Source of the DNA: Plasmodium malariae
Taxonomy: Eukaryota > Apicomplexa > Aconoidasida > Haemosporida > Plasmodiidae
NCBI RefSeq assembly: GCF_900090045.1
Contig: NC_041776.1
Span: forward strand, 558,001 to 622,000
Direction of reading: 5' to 3'
DNA: 64,000 bases
Part shown: positions 1 to 12,700 of the stretch, piece by piece
Layout: every line of letters starts with the position of its first letter
Numbering within the stretch: the first letter of the stretch is position 1
The notes under the pieces: generated by a model
Databases searched by the model: none
Told to the model about the DNA's origin: nothing
Seen by the model: the letters and a program-made list of their open reading frames with translations, nothing else
Made by a program: the position numbers and the translations under genes

Positions 1-3000
1 CAAAAACTTCTTTGGATGGAGTTTGATTAAAAACGTGAATTATCTGAAAAGAAAACGGAAAAACAAATGCGTTAATAAAAGGAAAATACAGCTATTTTAA
101 TGTGTTGAAAAAAAAAAAAAAAAAAAAAATATTGCATGCTCTAATCATAAAATTCTAAACACAATAAGGAGGGTTCATAACGAATTTTCGCGCACATATT
201 TATATGTACGTATGTATGTACGTACATGTGAAGATAATAATAATAATAATTATAATAGTAATAATAACACTTGTGTGGGCAAAGCTACCTTTAGTTGGTC
301 CATTTCTATCATATACTTTTGCTCATCGGTGAAGTCGGGTTCCATTCTTAAGGGGGTAACATAAACATTCTTGATATGATTTGTTTTTACGAAATCCATT
401 TGTATTAACTGTTCATCATTATTTAAGTATTTAATTTTTGGTCCAAATGTAAATAATAATCTAAATTTTTGTTTTATATCTATTCCTCTTTTTTTTAAAT
501 AAGGATTGATTTCTAATTTTATTTTATCAATAAGATCTTGTACAGTTGTATAGTTATTTGAAATATATTCATTATTGACAATAGTACTACTTGAATTATC
601 TGAATTGGACAATGAGTAATCACTATTTGACTCATCACTTCTATTATTATAATAATTACCGTATTTAATTTCGTTATCTACATTTTTTTTAAATTTGATA
701 TGACCACTATAAGCAGCTACAGACTGAACATGAGAATTGAATAAATGAACTATATAATGAAAATATTTAGGGGATTCTGCTGGATATAATCTAGTAAAAT
801 ATTTATAATGAAATGGCAATAAGGACAAACAAAAAGTTTTTTGTTCTGTTAAAGAATTATGTTCTAAGGCCATAGCATGTTGTTTTATTAATGATTCGAA
901 GGGCGTTTGACCGTAAGACGAATTATTATTATTATTACTATTATTTTTTTGATAATTATCATATTCTGGGTCCAAGTTACAAGTAAAAGAATCAATATTA
1001 TATGGAGTAAAATTGACTGGGCTATTTAATGGGGGATATGGAAAAATTAATATATGTGTAGGATCTACATTCATTTTATAACATACATGTTTAAATATTT
1101 GTTTTGTTGGACATCGAATATCTATGTTTAAATCAATTTTATATAATTCTTTTTTTAAAAAAAGAAAATTAGAATCAATATAATTTAAACAACTTTTTTT
1201 CAAATCTTTTTTCAGTATAACACCTGCACAGTTCCTATATTTTCCTAATTGATAAATAGGGTCATATAACTTAAATCGAAATCTATTTACATAAATTTTT
1301 CTTTCAACAAAATCTAAATAGTCACATATGACATAAAAAGGTAAAATAGGTTCTTCCTTTTCTGGTAAACCCCCGCACTTTTTAATAATTTTCAACTTTT
1401 GATTCTTTTTTTTCTTCTTGTTTATTTGATTTGATAAAATATTCAACAACGTGTTGCTGCTGTTAATATTGTCATTGTTTACATCGTTACTGCCATAATC
1501 CTGCATATATGAATCGATATCATTCGTATTGTTCAAATTATTACTATTCGTTGGAGCATTATTCGTTGGCGCATTATTCGTTGGCGCATTATTCGCTGGA
1601 GTACTATTTGCTAGATCATTACTTTTCTCATTTATTACTATTCTTAATGGATTCATCTGTCTAACGCTGTTAGCTTCGTTACTTGCGTTATTATTACTAC
1701 TGTTGACCGTGCAGTTAATAACGGTGTTCACATTCTCTGTATTTTCAATTCCAGCACTATTGTTCATAGTATCACGGTTGACACTATCCAAGACATTGTT
1801 TGGTCTATTATTACCATTACTATAATCATTACAATTATTATTGTTATTACTATTGTTGTTGTTACTATTATCATTAGCATTATTGTTATTACCACTATTT
1901 ATGATGTCTTTAATTTTATGATAGGAATAAACACTATCACTTATTCTATCAACATCGACGTACATTTTACTAATAGAAGAATTTAAACATGCATTATGAG
2001 CAACACTATTCGCATTTATCTCTTCCATATGTGTCTGTTTCATTTCTCTAGTTTGATTATTTAATTTATTTCCTGATACATCAATAGTACCCATGTAATT
2101 ATTTTTTAAAATAATGTCATCATCTCCTTCTCCATTTTCATGGGATCCCTTTTCATCATGCATATATAATAATGGTGGTTTATTATTTATAGAATCCTTT
2201 TCTAATTTAACAAGATTTCCTTTTTTATTATTATCTACAGCTGGTTGTGGTAGATACGTACAGTTGTTGCTCTCATAATTATTATTGCTATCATTGTTAC
2301 TATTAACGTTATTTCGATTTATTCCTAATTTCACTGTGGTATTCATTTGTACTCCTTCGAAATCGTTTACACGTGAATACATATCTACTGCATGCTTATC
2401 CTTTACAAGTAACATACCAGGATATGCTTCTTCCTCATCTTCAGAGTTTAAATTAACTATATTTTTCTTATACTCGTGATGAGCATGCATTAATACATTA
2501 GGATTCGTAAATTCATTTTCCTTGTTTTGTTCAGGTAAAACTGCGTTTTTTTTTTTTTTTTTTTTCTTCTTTTTTTTTTTCTTTTTCTTTTTATGATCAT
2601 ATATTTCGTTAGCATATACCGATTCTAATGATTCTTCCGCATTATACAAGTAATAATCTGTGCTTTCTGATGTGTACGTTAGTTCAGAATTCGCTGAGGA
2701 ACAAAAAGATATATCTGAGTAATTTTTTTCTATCAGATCGTTCGATATATTATTTTCGTTGGATGAATTTAAATTAATACACGAAATATGTTGGTTATTA
2801 AGTGTACACATATTTCCAAGTTCTGATGATTTTTCATTAAACATATTTTTCCTACTATTTAAATCATTTATATTTTCTGAATTGTAACTACAATTAAACA
2901 AATTAATTTGGTTTTCATTATTATCATTCATTTCATTTGCTTTACTTATATGAACATTCATATCACTAGATATATTTTTCGTATTTACTACATTTGTAAG

Positions 3001-6000
3001 TTTTACATTATCCCCACAGTTATTATATTTTTTTTTTTTCTTCCTTCTTTTCTTCTTTTTCTTTTCCTTTTCATTTCTTCGTTGCACTGTCCTATTTTCA
3101 TCATCTGTCGATAAATCAGACGTAGCAGGGGAATAAAAAGGGTACTGATAGTCCCTACATATATTCATACAATCATTATTAAATATATTATTAGCACTCC
3201 TCTTTTTCTTTTTCATTATTCGTCTCTTATTATTAATAGCATGCTCTTTTACATCTCTTAATGAGTCTTTACTTAATAAGCTATATTCATATGTCATACC
3301 ATTTTTTTGATAATCCGAGCTATGCCTTTTTAGGTATAAATATAGATTCATTACTTCTTGACTGTTTAAATTCTCTTTATTCATATTTAGAATATTACAA
3401 TTTATATTATCATTATTGAAATTGTTTTCCTGCATATACGAATCACCCGTTTTTTCACAGTACTCATTGGATAAAGGTACAGTTGTGCTATTTTTATTAT
3501 GTCTATTTTGTTCACTGCAATTGTTTTTACTAATCTTTAATAATACATTTTCAACATTCGATAAATAACTTAAATTCTTGTAATTTTGTTCTTCCGTATT
3601 GCTTAAGGTATGCGGGTCATTGCACCCATTCATGTTGTTACTTCTGTTTGCTCGAGTACAGGCGCTGCTTCGTATATCCCCTGATCCATTATAACCATTA
3701 TTTTTGCTATTACTACTGTCCATATAGACATTATTGCTACTACTACCATCGATACCCCCATTATTATTGCTGTTGCTACTGATTCCGTTACAGTTGTCAG
3801 CATTTTCCTTTTCCTTAGACACGCGTTCACAAGAAGAGCTGTTGAAATAATTTTCCTCATTTTTCGTACTCTTCAGTATATCACTACTGTTAAGAAACAT
3901 ATTTTGAACTGAGTAATTCTGACTGCATATATCCTCTACTGCTGTGTTTTTTTGTGTATCATTAATACTTTTATTATTTACAAAGTAATTATCGTTTAGA
4001 ATGTTAGTGGAAAGGGATGTATTCTTAAATTCGTCCGTATTCGAAAGGTCATTGTTCACATGCTTGCTTCCATCTGGGGGATTCACTATTGAACTATTCA
4101 CATCTGCGGTATTTACGCCGTTCGCGCTGGTAGTACTGTTAACACCGCTTATTTTGTAGTATATCCCATTTCTATTATTAATAATAAAAGAACAGTTGTT
4201 ATATATCTTTTCTATTAACTTAATTTTTTTATACAAAATTTTGCTCAACGTATCAGCATTAAAAAACAAATCATAGGAAGTTTGATTTTCTTCAGTTAAA
4301 AAGGAGTCTTCCTTCCTCGTGCCTAAACGTAGAATAAAATTTTTTTTTTTTTCTAAATTCATATTACTTAAAAAATTAAAAATTAGAATATCCCCTGGAA
4401 CCATTTTATTATGTGCTAGAATTTTTTTGGATTTTATTAAGCTACATTTATTTTTACATTCAATAAAAATTTTAAAATTTAACGGATCATCTATATCAAA
4501 ATATTCATTCTTTATATAATTTTTCAACAAGTCATAATTATACTTGGTAATATACCCTTTTTCCATTGCTTGTAATATTTTATTTATTACTCTCATTTCT
4601 AACTGTTTCGGTTTAAGATGCACATCACATAGAATCAAATCTAAACAAATTAAAGACGTATCTATAATTCTTTCCTCTGAGTATATATCAAAATATTTAA
4701 AAAAAAATAACACGTTTTTACTACTTTTTGAATTAGTGTTTGCAGATATGACTGTTTTTTTATTATGTGGAAGGTATAATATGTCTATGGTTGGAAATAA
4801 ATCATTTGTTTCTTTGTTAGCTTTTTTTAGTAATTCATATAAATATAGTTTACTATTAGCCTTAATATCTAGAGGGAAATATCGGTACACATCATTTGTA
4901 GGTAGCAATACATAGAAACATTTTCTCTCTTTTATATAACAGTACGATGATGAGGATGACGAAGAAGAGGACGACGACGAGGATGAATCATCTCCTGAAT
5001 TAGACGAAGATGATGATGAATAATAAGATGAGTTATTATTTGATGAAGAATAATCTCTTATTCGTGAATTATTCGTACTAGATTTTCTTTTCGCTTTTTT
5101 TAATTTTTTTCTTGTTATATATTTAATATAATTATCTACTGAGTTAATAGTGCAGCAAGATGGAATTGAAGAAATCGTTGATGATGAATCAACAGAAGAG
5201 CAGCTATTGTATTCACTGTAGTTATTATTTTCTATGTTGATCCTATTCTGTGATATTTTCAAATTATTGTTATTATTATACCTATATAGACCCATTTTAT
5301 TCTCTTCTTTTACTGCATAATGGTCGTACTGCTTCTGATAATTTGAATCATCCTGCTTATTCACACATCTAACATTTCTACATGTATCCTCTTTAATACG
5401 ATAGCTACTACCATCCTCGCGATATGTGCATGCACCATTTATGTTCACAGCTAGGTTATTATTAGAGCTATTACTATTGTTGTTTTCACTGCCTTTACCC
5501 AGTGTCTTCTTATCGTTGACGTCCTCCTCACTCTGGTCCTCTGACTGTTCTTTCTTTTCACATATATTTATACAAATGTTATTTGATCTGTTATTCGCTT
5601 TGGAGTTACTAGTATTATCATTGCTGCTGGAGTAAGTATAAATTTTTTTCTTTTTTTTTAAATTTTCTACATCATCAATATCTTCACCCTTGAAATGGGC
5701 AGAACACGTTATGTCCGTTTGTTCGTTGGGGGTATTCTTCTTTTTAACTATCCCCTTATCATTTATATTTCCGTGAAAACTGAGATTATTACAAGTGGGG
5801 GAAACATTCATGATTGCGAAGTTTTCCGTCTGCTGTAGTGTGCTCCTAAAGGATGGACTGTTATTGTTGTGGCTGCTGATACTGTTGATAACGCCACTTC
5901 TACTGTTAATGTTGCTAATATTTCCCTTATTACAGAAATCTGTAGGGGTTCCCCGAGTAGCGGTGTGTGTATCCATTTGACTAGGTGCTTGATTAAGTGT

Positions 6001-9000
6001 GTTACCACCTTCTTGTTCCTGTGTCAAAGTTTTCTGCTTTTTGTTTGATTTTTTAAGTATCCTAGAGTTGTACTTCTTGTTCTTTCTGAGATAAATTTTC
6101 TTGATGATCTTAAGAATTTTATAAAAAGCATCAACAACAGTTTTGCTTCTATCAAATTTAATATTGAATAAGGAAGAAATACCATTTGGAGGTAAATCAT
6201 TAAAAGATTTGAACACATAACAGTATTTGTCAAAAACTCTTATTTTAACATACTGTAAAATTTCTTGTTTTAATTTGGATCTTTTTTTATTAATAATTTC
6301 TTCTAATTTACATCTCTTAACAACTTGAGGATTAACAATAGCTGGATCACATTCTTTTATCAGTTTAGGAATAAGCGATTTTTTAACATAAACAAGCATG
6401 TATGCACTATAGTTTTTCATTCTTTGTTTTATCTTATCTGATATATCAAAATCGTATAATTCTTCATCTGTATTGATATCATAACCACCAAAATTGTCAT
6501 TAATAACTGAATATTCACTAACTCTAAAAATTTTATCATCATCACATTTGAGCCAAAAATTTTCATTATGTTTGTAACTAAATGAATAGTAATGTCCACT
6601 ATTCATATTCCCTTGATGAACTGAGACAGCTTGTAAGACATACTGACTACCACTTTCACAATATTTTGATAAATCCAGCTCTTTATAAAATTCAAAACGA
6701 TTATTTAATTTAACTGTTTCCATTCTCTGTAAATCAAATGTAAATCGTTTTAATAAAAATATACAGATATTTGGAAAACTTAAAAAGCGCATACCTTTTT
6801 TTGCTTTTTGTTTTCCAAATCCATCTGTTTCGTATATATTATCTCCCTCTAACACTTCTGCTTCTATTGCTTTATCTAAAGATTCATATATGTTATTACA
6901 TCCTTGTACATCTAACTGTATATCTTCATAACTTTCCTTTCGTACACTCTTATAATCAATATCCAAACATTCTATATATGTTTCTACTTCACCCTCGAAC
7001 ATTTTCTTTACTGAACCCTCCACAACAGTACCCTTCATTTGTTCCTCCACTTTATCTAGGAGCAATTTTAACAATTCGTGCGTGTCTTGTTGTGTAAACA
7101 CATCACTTGCATCCCAACCAAAGGATCTTATCAATTCCTTACATGAAACTGCCTCATTCAATGAATGTAACTTATAAAATAAATTTTGCAATGCTAGAGA
7201 TGTCGGTAATATATTCTTCTTTTCATTTTCTTCCTCTAATAATATGTTCTTGTAATCTATTTCCTTTGATTTTTCATACTTCGTTTTCTTTTTATTTTTA
7301 TAATAATAAGAAGATGAAGACGAGGAGCAAGACACATATGATGATGTCCCAGATGAAGTTATAGAAAAATCAGAAAATTCACTGTCTGAATAGGTATCGT
7401 CATAGCTATTATTTATAACCGATTCTCCATGTACGTCTTCTTCATCTGCATCCTCTTCATCTGCGTCCTCGTCACTTCCGTTTCTTTCACCTCCATCTTC
7501 TTCCTCCTCAACCCCATCCTCCTGTTCCTCCTCGCCATCATCATCATCGTCATCATCTCCTTCCTCTTCTTTTTCTTCCTCCTCGTCTTCGTCATCGTCG
7601 TTTTCTCTCTTCGATTTTGAAATCTTCACAGATGTTGAAATTTTATTTCTAGCATTCGTACTTCTAACAACACTCGAATTATTATTTGATGAAAACTTTT
7701 TCCTTTTCGACAAATTCGACATATTGGACAAATTGTCCGAGGAGGATACCTGTGAAATAGCAATCTCTTCATTTTCCATATCATTATATTTTCCATCATT
7801 TGCATATTTGAAAATTTTTTTTTTTTTTTTTAAATTCTTCTTCGCTTCATGAATCATACTTTTTTTTTTTTTTTTTTATCATTTTTCTTTATTTCGTTAT
7901 TATTAAACTCTTTATTTGTTTGCATCGAATTTCCAAAGTGTGATTCTTTATTATTTCCACTAAGAACATTGTTCTGCATTCCCCCTGTATCGACTGAAGG
8001 ATCTGAAGAGGACAGATGGGCATAAGCATGTTTTTTATTATTTTTTATTTCATATTCCTGATTACCAATATTCCCATTACTTGAAAAATGATTACTTCCA
8101 TTCTTTCTAACATTTGATATATTGTTACTGTCAGTTTTTTCAATATTTGTTAAGATACTCTGACAGCATACCCCTTGTTCATCATTACCCCCTTGAGAAT
8201 TTAATATATAACTTGCTCCATATATATTCGGCATCTTGATGGTTTTTATGTTTTCCATTTTGATCATTTGAGTATTTGCTAAATTGTTAAGTGACGGATC
8301 GTCTCCACTTGACTGAGCTAAAATGGTGTTTACATTGTTCACATTGCTATTCACATTACTGTTCACGTTATTACTATTTTTACCATTATGATTACCGTTA
8401 CTGCTACCATTGTTGGTGCCACTGTCGTTTCGCTGGTTGGGCGAATGCTCGTCCATTTCAGTTTTAAATTCTATGCCGGAATCGTTTTTCATTCGAACAT
8501 TTGAACAATCCTTGTTGTGCATATTAGCATCATTGGGATTGTAAGGAACTATTTTGAAAGAGGCGTCTCTTCTTGATTCATTCGAATCTGAATTTTTGAC
8601 ATCCTTTAATTTTTTTTTCTTTTTCCTATTCCTACTTTTTTTCCTTGTATTTTTGCTATTTTCTCTTTTCAGAGCTAACTTATTATTATTATTATTACTA
8701 TTATTATTACTATAATTATTTTTATTATTTTTTTTTTTTTTTCTAATTTATTTTTAAAAAACTCTAACGTCTTCTTGCCTATAATATTCTCAATATTAAA
8801 GATCATCATACACACAGCTTTTCGAAATATATTTATATGATATAAAAGCTGTAACAAAGCATTCATGTAACACGTAGCTCCATGATTTTTTAATCCAACA
8901 AAACCAGTCCTGAGTTTACTATTGTAATTTATATCTCTACTATTTTTATATGATTCTGAACCAAATGGGTATACCCCGGCTCTTAAAATAACTTGACCAT

Positions 9001-9709
9001 GTTCATTTATAAAACCTGGTTCTCTTAACTTTTCAAAGGGTACAAAATTATGCCAACCCCTATCCGTATTTAAATGAGAAAAATTAAAATTGTCTATTTT
9101 ATAAAAAGATTTTCTATAATCCGCTAAATTAATTAATATAATGTAGTATTGTACATTACTAAAACCCCAATCAGATACCCAGTCTTCTTTTTGTAATGCT
9201 TCAATAAATGACGAAGCAACTGGATATACATAATTATTTGATCTTGACTTTGCAATAAATAATATACGAAAAATAAAATTTGGGCAAACTTTCCATTCTG
9301 AATATACTTCTTCGTTGCTTCTAATTTTATCAAAAAAATTATCTACTACTAATTCTATTTCATTTTCTGTAACTGCTCTTAAATTTTTATGACAATATGG
9401 ACCATCAAAATTTACATTTTTGCTAAGTTCAAATTTATTTTCTACTCTCTCCCTTGGATTATAACCATTATTATTACTATTATTCTCATCATAACTATCA
9501 TCTACATATATTTCATCAATTTTGCATGAGTTCATACTCTGCTCGTGAAACCGGTTAAAGTTATTGTAGTTGTTATAGTTATTATAGTTACTATAATTAT
9601 TGTAATTGTTCAATGGGTCGTTATTCGTGTTTCCGTTGCAGCTATCTGATGAGTTGCTTCTTCTAACTCTCGTATAATTTTCCTCCTCATCGTCATTGTT
9701 ATTAAACAT
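1..9709 (-). CDS. USP7: USP7/HAUSP-like ubiquitin carboxyl-terminal hydrolase with MATH domain (3' end outside window; two frame breaks)
   Basis: Cysteine protease that removes ubiquitin from proteins. An Asn-rich start (MFNNNDDEE) leads into a MATH domain at about residues 112-245 (YCHKNLRAVTENEIELVVDN), then the Cys box GLKNHGATCYMNALL with catalytic Cys at residue 280. The remaining core resumes near position 7200 with LPTSLALQNLFYKL, then FGWDASDVFTQQDTHELL, the His box HQGNMNSGHYYSF and FWLKCDDDKI. Order and spacing match human USP7, except for an insert of about 500 residues between Cys box and the rest. A very long Asn/Ser/Lys-rich region and Ubl-like C-terminal segments follow. Reading frame changes at two poly(A) tracts (8728-8742 and 7860-7877); each is repaired by one extra A, so I treat 289-9709 as one exon. 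A 245-bp intron (44-288) leads to a last exon (43 down to 1) that runs off the window. Family call is firm; the exact model is not. Confidence 0.9.
44..288 (-). other. Intron in the USP7-like gene, before the last exon
   Basis: On the minus strand the exon reads through ...DQLK and meets the donor AAG|GTAGCT at 289/288. The long open frame would otherwise end in a repetitive poly-Leu tail from a (TTA)n run. An acceptor with a good pyrimidine tract (CCGTTTTCTTTTCAG) ends at 44. Splicing is phase 0, and the following 43 bases are open in that phase (IIHVFNQTPSKEVF), which supports a further exon outside the window. Confidence 0.7.
1545..1605 (-). repeat. In-frame 15-bp repeat (NAPTN) in the USP7-like gene
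   Basis: Three to four direct copies of a 15-bp unit encode tandem Asn-Ala-Pro-Thr-Asn in the long low-complexity middle of the USP7-like protein. The copies are nearly identical at the DNA level, as expected for a recently expanded coding minisatellite. Confidence 0.8.
7860..7877 (-). other. Poly(A) frame break 2 in the USP7-like gene
   Basis: An 18-base T run (A on the coding strand) separates two open frames that both encode Plasmodium-like low-complexity protein. The upstream frame ends in Lys-Val-stop directly after the run; the downstream frame starts immediately with MIHEAKKNL. One additional A would join them. A sequencing or assembly length error in the homopolymer is the simplest explanation. 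Confidence 0.75.
8728..8742 (-). other. Poly(A) frame break 1 in the USP7-like gene
   Basis: A 15-base T run. Upstream, the frame encodes the Cys-box helix and then ...FFKNKLEKKKK. Past the run this frame turns into an artificial Ile/Val string from (TAA)n, whereas the +1 frame is an Asn-rich segment continuing into KLALKRENSKN and on to position 7854. One additional A joins them. No convincing GT-AG intron lies at this point. Confidence 0.75.
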
Positions 9710-12700
9710 TTTTTTTTTTTTTTTTGGGAATTACTGCTCTTCTTAAATACGATAACTTCACATGTATTTGTTTTCTTCTGTTAAGGGGTACAAATCATAC
9801 ACGCTTTTCCAAGGATATCACTTCTGTTGATATGTATTTATGTTTACTTGCTCTTATATACCTTATCAAATATACCTTAAGTCATAAGTTAAATGACTCG
9901 TTAACTGAAGCGTTAACTAACGAACTGCTAAACACATTAAGAGGTAGTGCGTTGAACGTACTTCTTTTACGTGGATATAAGGAAAAAAAGATTACTAGAA
10001 AATAAGGACACATATATAAATGCATATATATATGTATATATATATACACACATACACATATGTTACTTCTTTTAAAACAAAGGTACGATTTTTGAAGAGA
10101 ATTTACGCACACAGTTTATCAGTTCTCATAAATAATAATGTATATATCACTTTACGGAAACATGTATTTTACGCCGCAAAAAAAAGGGGAAAAAAAAAAA
10201 AAAAAAAGAAATAGTAAAAATTAAAAAATGAACAATAAAAAACGAAAAATAATAAATTAACAATAAAAAATGAAAAATAAATAATAAAAAATGAAAAATA
10301 AAAAAAGAACAATAAAAAAAAAAAACAATAAAAAGGTTAATTCTTAATGTATCATATATTTTCAAAGTGTCACTTTTTCTACACTTTTCAACTTCCTGTC
10401 TTTATACTAATATTCTACTTTACACTATTTATAAGTATGTCTATTTTGGATTAATTACGTTTATATAGTACGTGTACAAATAAACAAATATAAAAACGTG
10501 GATACAAATTATACGTACATATATTTATGTATATTTATTTATATTTTTATATATATTTATATATTTGGACACATGTTCGTTGTACATTTCCTGTAACACG
10601 AACAATTTTTCCTCAAATTTATTTTATAAATACATGATTTTTCAAGACAATAACATAATGATTTATAAATAATGTGCTTTTCTCTTAATAAGTTATTAAA
10701 ACAATATAAGCAATGATGTTAAATAAAACTATTTCTTATACGCTGCACTTACATAAATAACAGTTCTAAGGTTTACTTTGTTCTTTACTTAAGTACAATT
10801 GTTTTGTAACTGTATATGTGTGTATATAAATACATATATATATGTGCAGATATATACATAAGTACATATATGCATAAATATATATTTATATATATATTCA
10901 CGTGTACGTGTACATATTCCTTATACAAGCCTTGGCAAAAACAATTTCAAATAAAAATAAAACATTACGTTCTTTTCATTATGTTATTTGTGAGTGAACT
11001 CTTTTATACTTAACAAACAAATATACTTTCATAATATAAACCATGAAATTGTGAAATAAATAAACCATAAAATTGTGAAATAAATAAACCATAAAATTGT
11101 GAAATAAATAAACCCATAAAATTGTGAAATAAATAAACCTTGAAATTGTGAAATAAATAAACCATAAAATTGTGAAATAAATAAACCATGAAATTGTGAA
11201 ATAAATAAACCCATGAAAATGTGAAATAAATAAACCCATGAAAATGTGAAATAAATAAACCCATGAAAATGTGAAATAAATAAACCCATGAAAATGTGAA
11301 ATAAATAAACCAAAGAAAATGTGAAAATTGTGAAAATTATTAAAATAGAAAAAAAGCGAAAAAACATATGTATTATATATATATTACGTAAACATATGCA
11401 GGTTTTTAATGTACAAATAAATTTCATGAATTTTATAAACTTTAATAACGCAGTTAAAAAAAAAAAAAATAAATTGAAAAAAAATAAAAAAAATACATGC
11501 TTTTTTTTTTTTTTTATTAAACTTAAAAAAAAATTACTATTCTTATATAAGTGTAGTGTATATATTTATGTATATATAGAATATATATATTCACATTTTT
11601 TTTTTCTTTTTTATTTAAAATTTTTTTTGTTGCTTTAATCATGTAATTATTTTTCTTTTAAAGTGCCTGAATTTTTTTTTTTTTTTAGGCATATTTTATG
11701 AAGACGACATTTGCAGCATGTGAATTAAAAGAAAAATGGAAAAAATGAAAGGAAAACAAAAGAAAAAAAACGATGAAAAAAAACGAAGAAAAAAAAAAAC
11801 CAACAAAGAATAAACAGTAGAAAAACAATAGTAAAAAATAAATGAAAAATTAGCGAAAAAACAAAGATTATAGAAATAAATACAAATTAGTATGGACGAA
11901 CTAAAGTGAATAGATAAACGCAAAAGAATTAAAGAGAACTTGCTAAAAATATTTAAGTAAAATTATAGAAATGATACATGCTTACATAACAATTTTTGTA
12001 AGAACTACTGTTCTCCTTCTACCGTTTTTTATACACATTTTTGAAAAGAAGCAGCATATATTATATACGTATAATACATATATGTATATACATATATATG
12101 GTACACATTCAATTAACGAATGATATGCTTATTCCTCCTTTTTGACCTCTTTAAATTAAAACCCACTTTAATTCGTTACATTTCACATAATTACATAATG
12201 AATAAACAAAATTAATGAGAAAATCATAGTAGGAAATAAAAAAAAAAAAATAAAAAATATCTTATATATTAAATAACAATAATTACACGTAAAAGTTCCT
12301 TAAAAATTTAAATATATTTTAACAGCAAAAATTAATCATTGATCAAAGTAAAAAATTAAAGAATAATGAATAAAGAATAATCAAAAAATTCAAAAAGGTA
12401 TATAATTTTAAAATGACAAAATGTTAATACGAATAGATAATGCTTTGTATATTTTTATAAAAGTACTGTTTATATATAAAGTACATAATACATACGTATG
12501 TTCATATATACATGTATGAAAAAGCCATTCCCATTCGTTATTCTATTGTAATATATTTTTGGCAAAGCATATACACAATATGAAGAAAAAAAGAGTAAAA
12601 AGGAAAAAGAATGACCGGTTGGCACACTTGTATAATATATATGGCAAGATATACATATATATTATTATTATTATGAAAAAAAAAAAAAAAAAAAAAAAAG

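Noticed and set aside
1..9709. UBP1 (the artemisinin-related deubiquitinase) as identity of the first gene
   Set aside because: The N-terminal MATH domain and the USP7-like order of motifs, plus the neighbouring genes, fit the chromosome 7-type hydrolase and not UBP1.
9724..10005. 93-codon plus-strand frame next to the USP7 start
   Set aside because: It begins in a poly(T) tract; residues show no domain or signal; it overlaps the expected 5' UTR of the USP7-like gene. The region is only noted as less AT-rich.
11029..11427. Long minus-strand open frames (132, 86 and 84 codons)
   Set aside because: They are all translations of the 24/25-bp tandem repeat in different frames, with Phe/Ile/Tyr monotony and no independent coding evidence.
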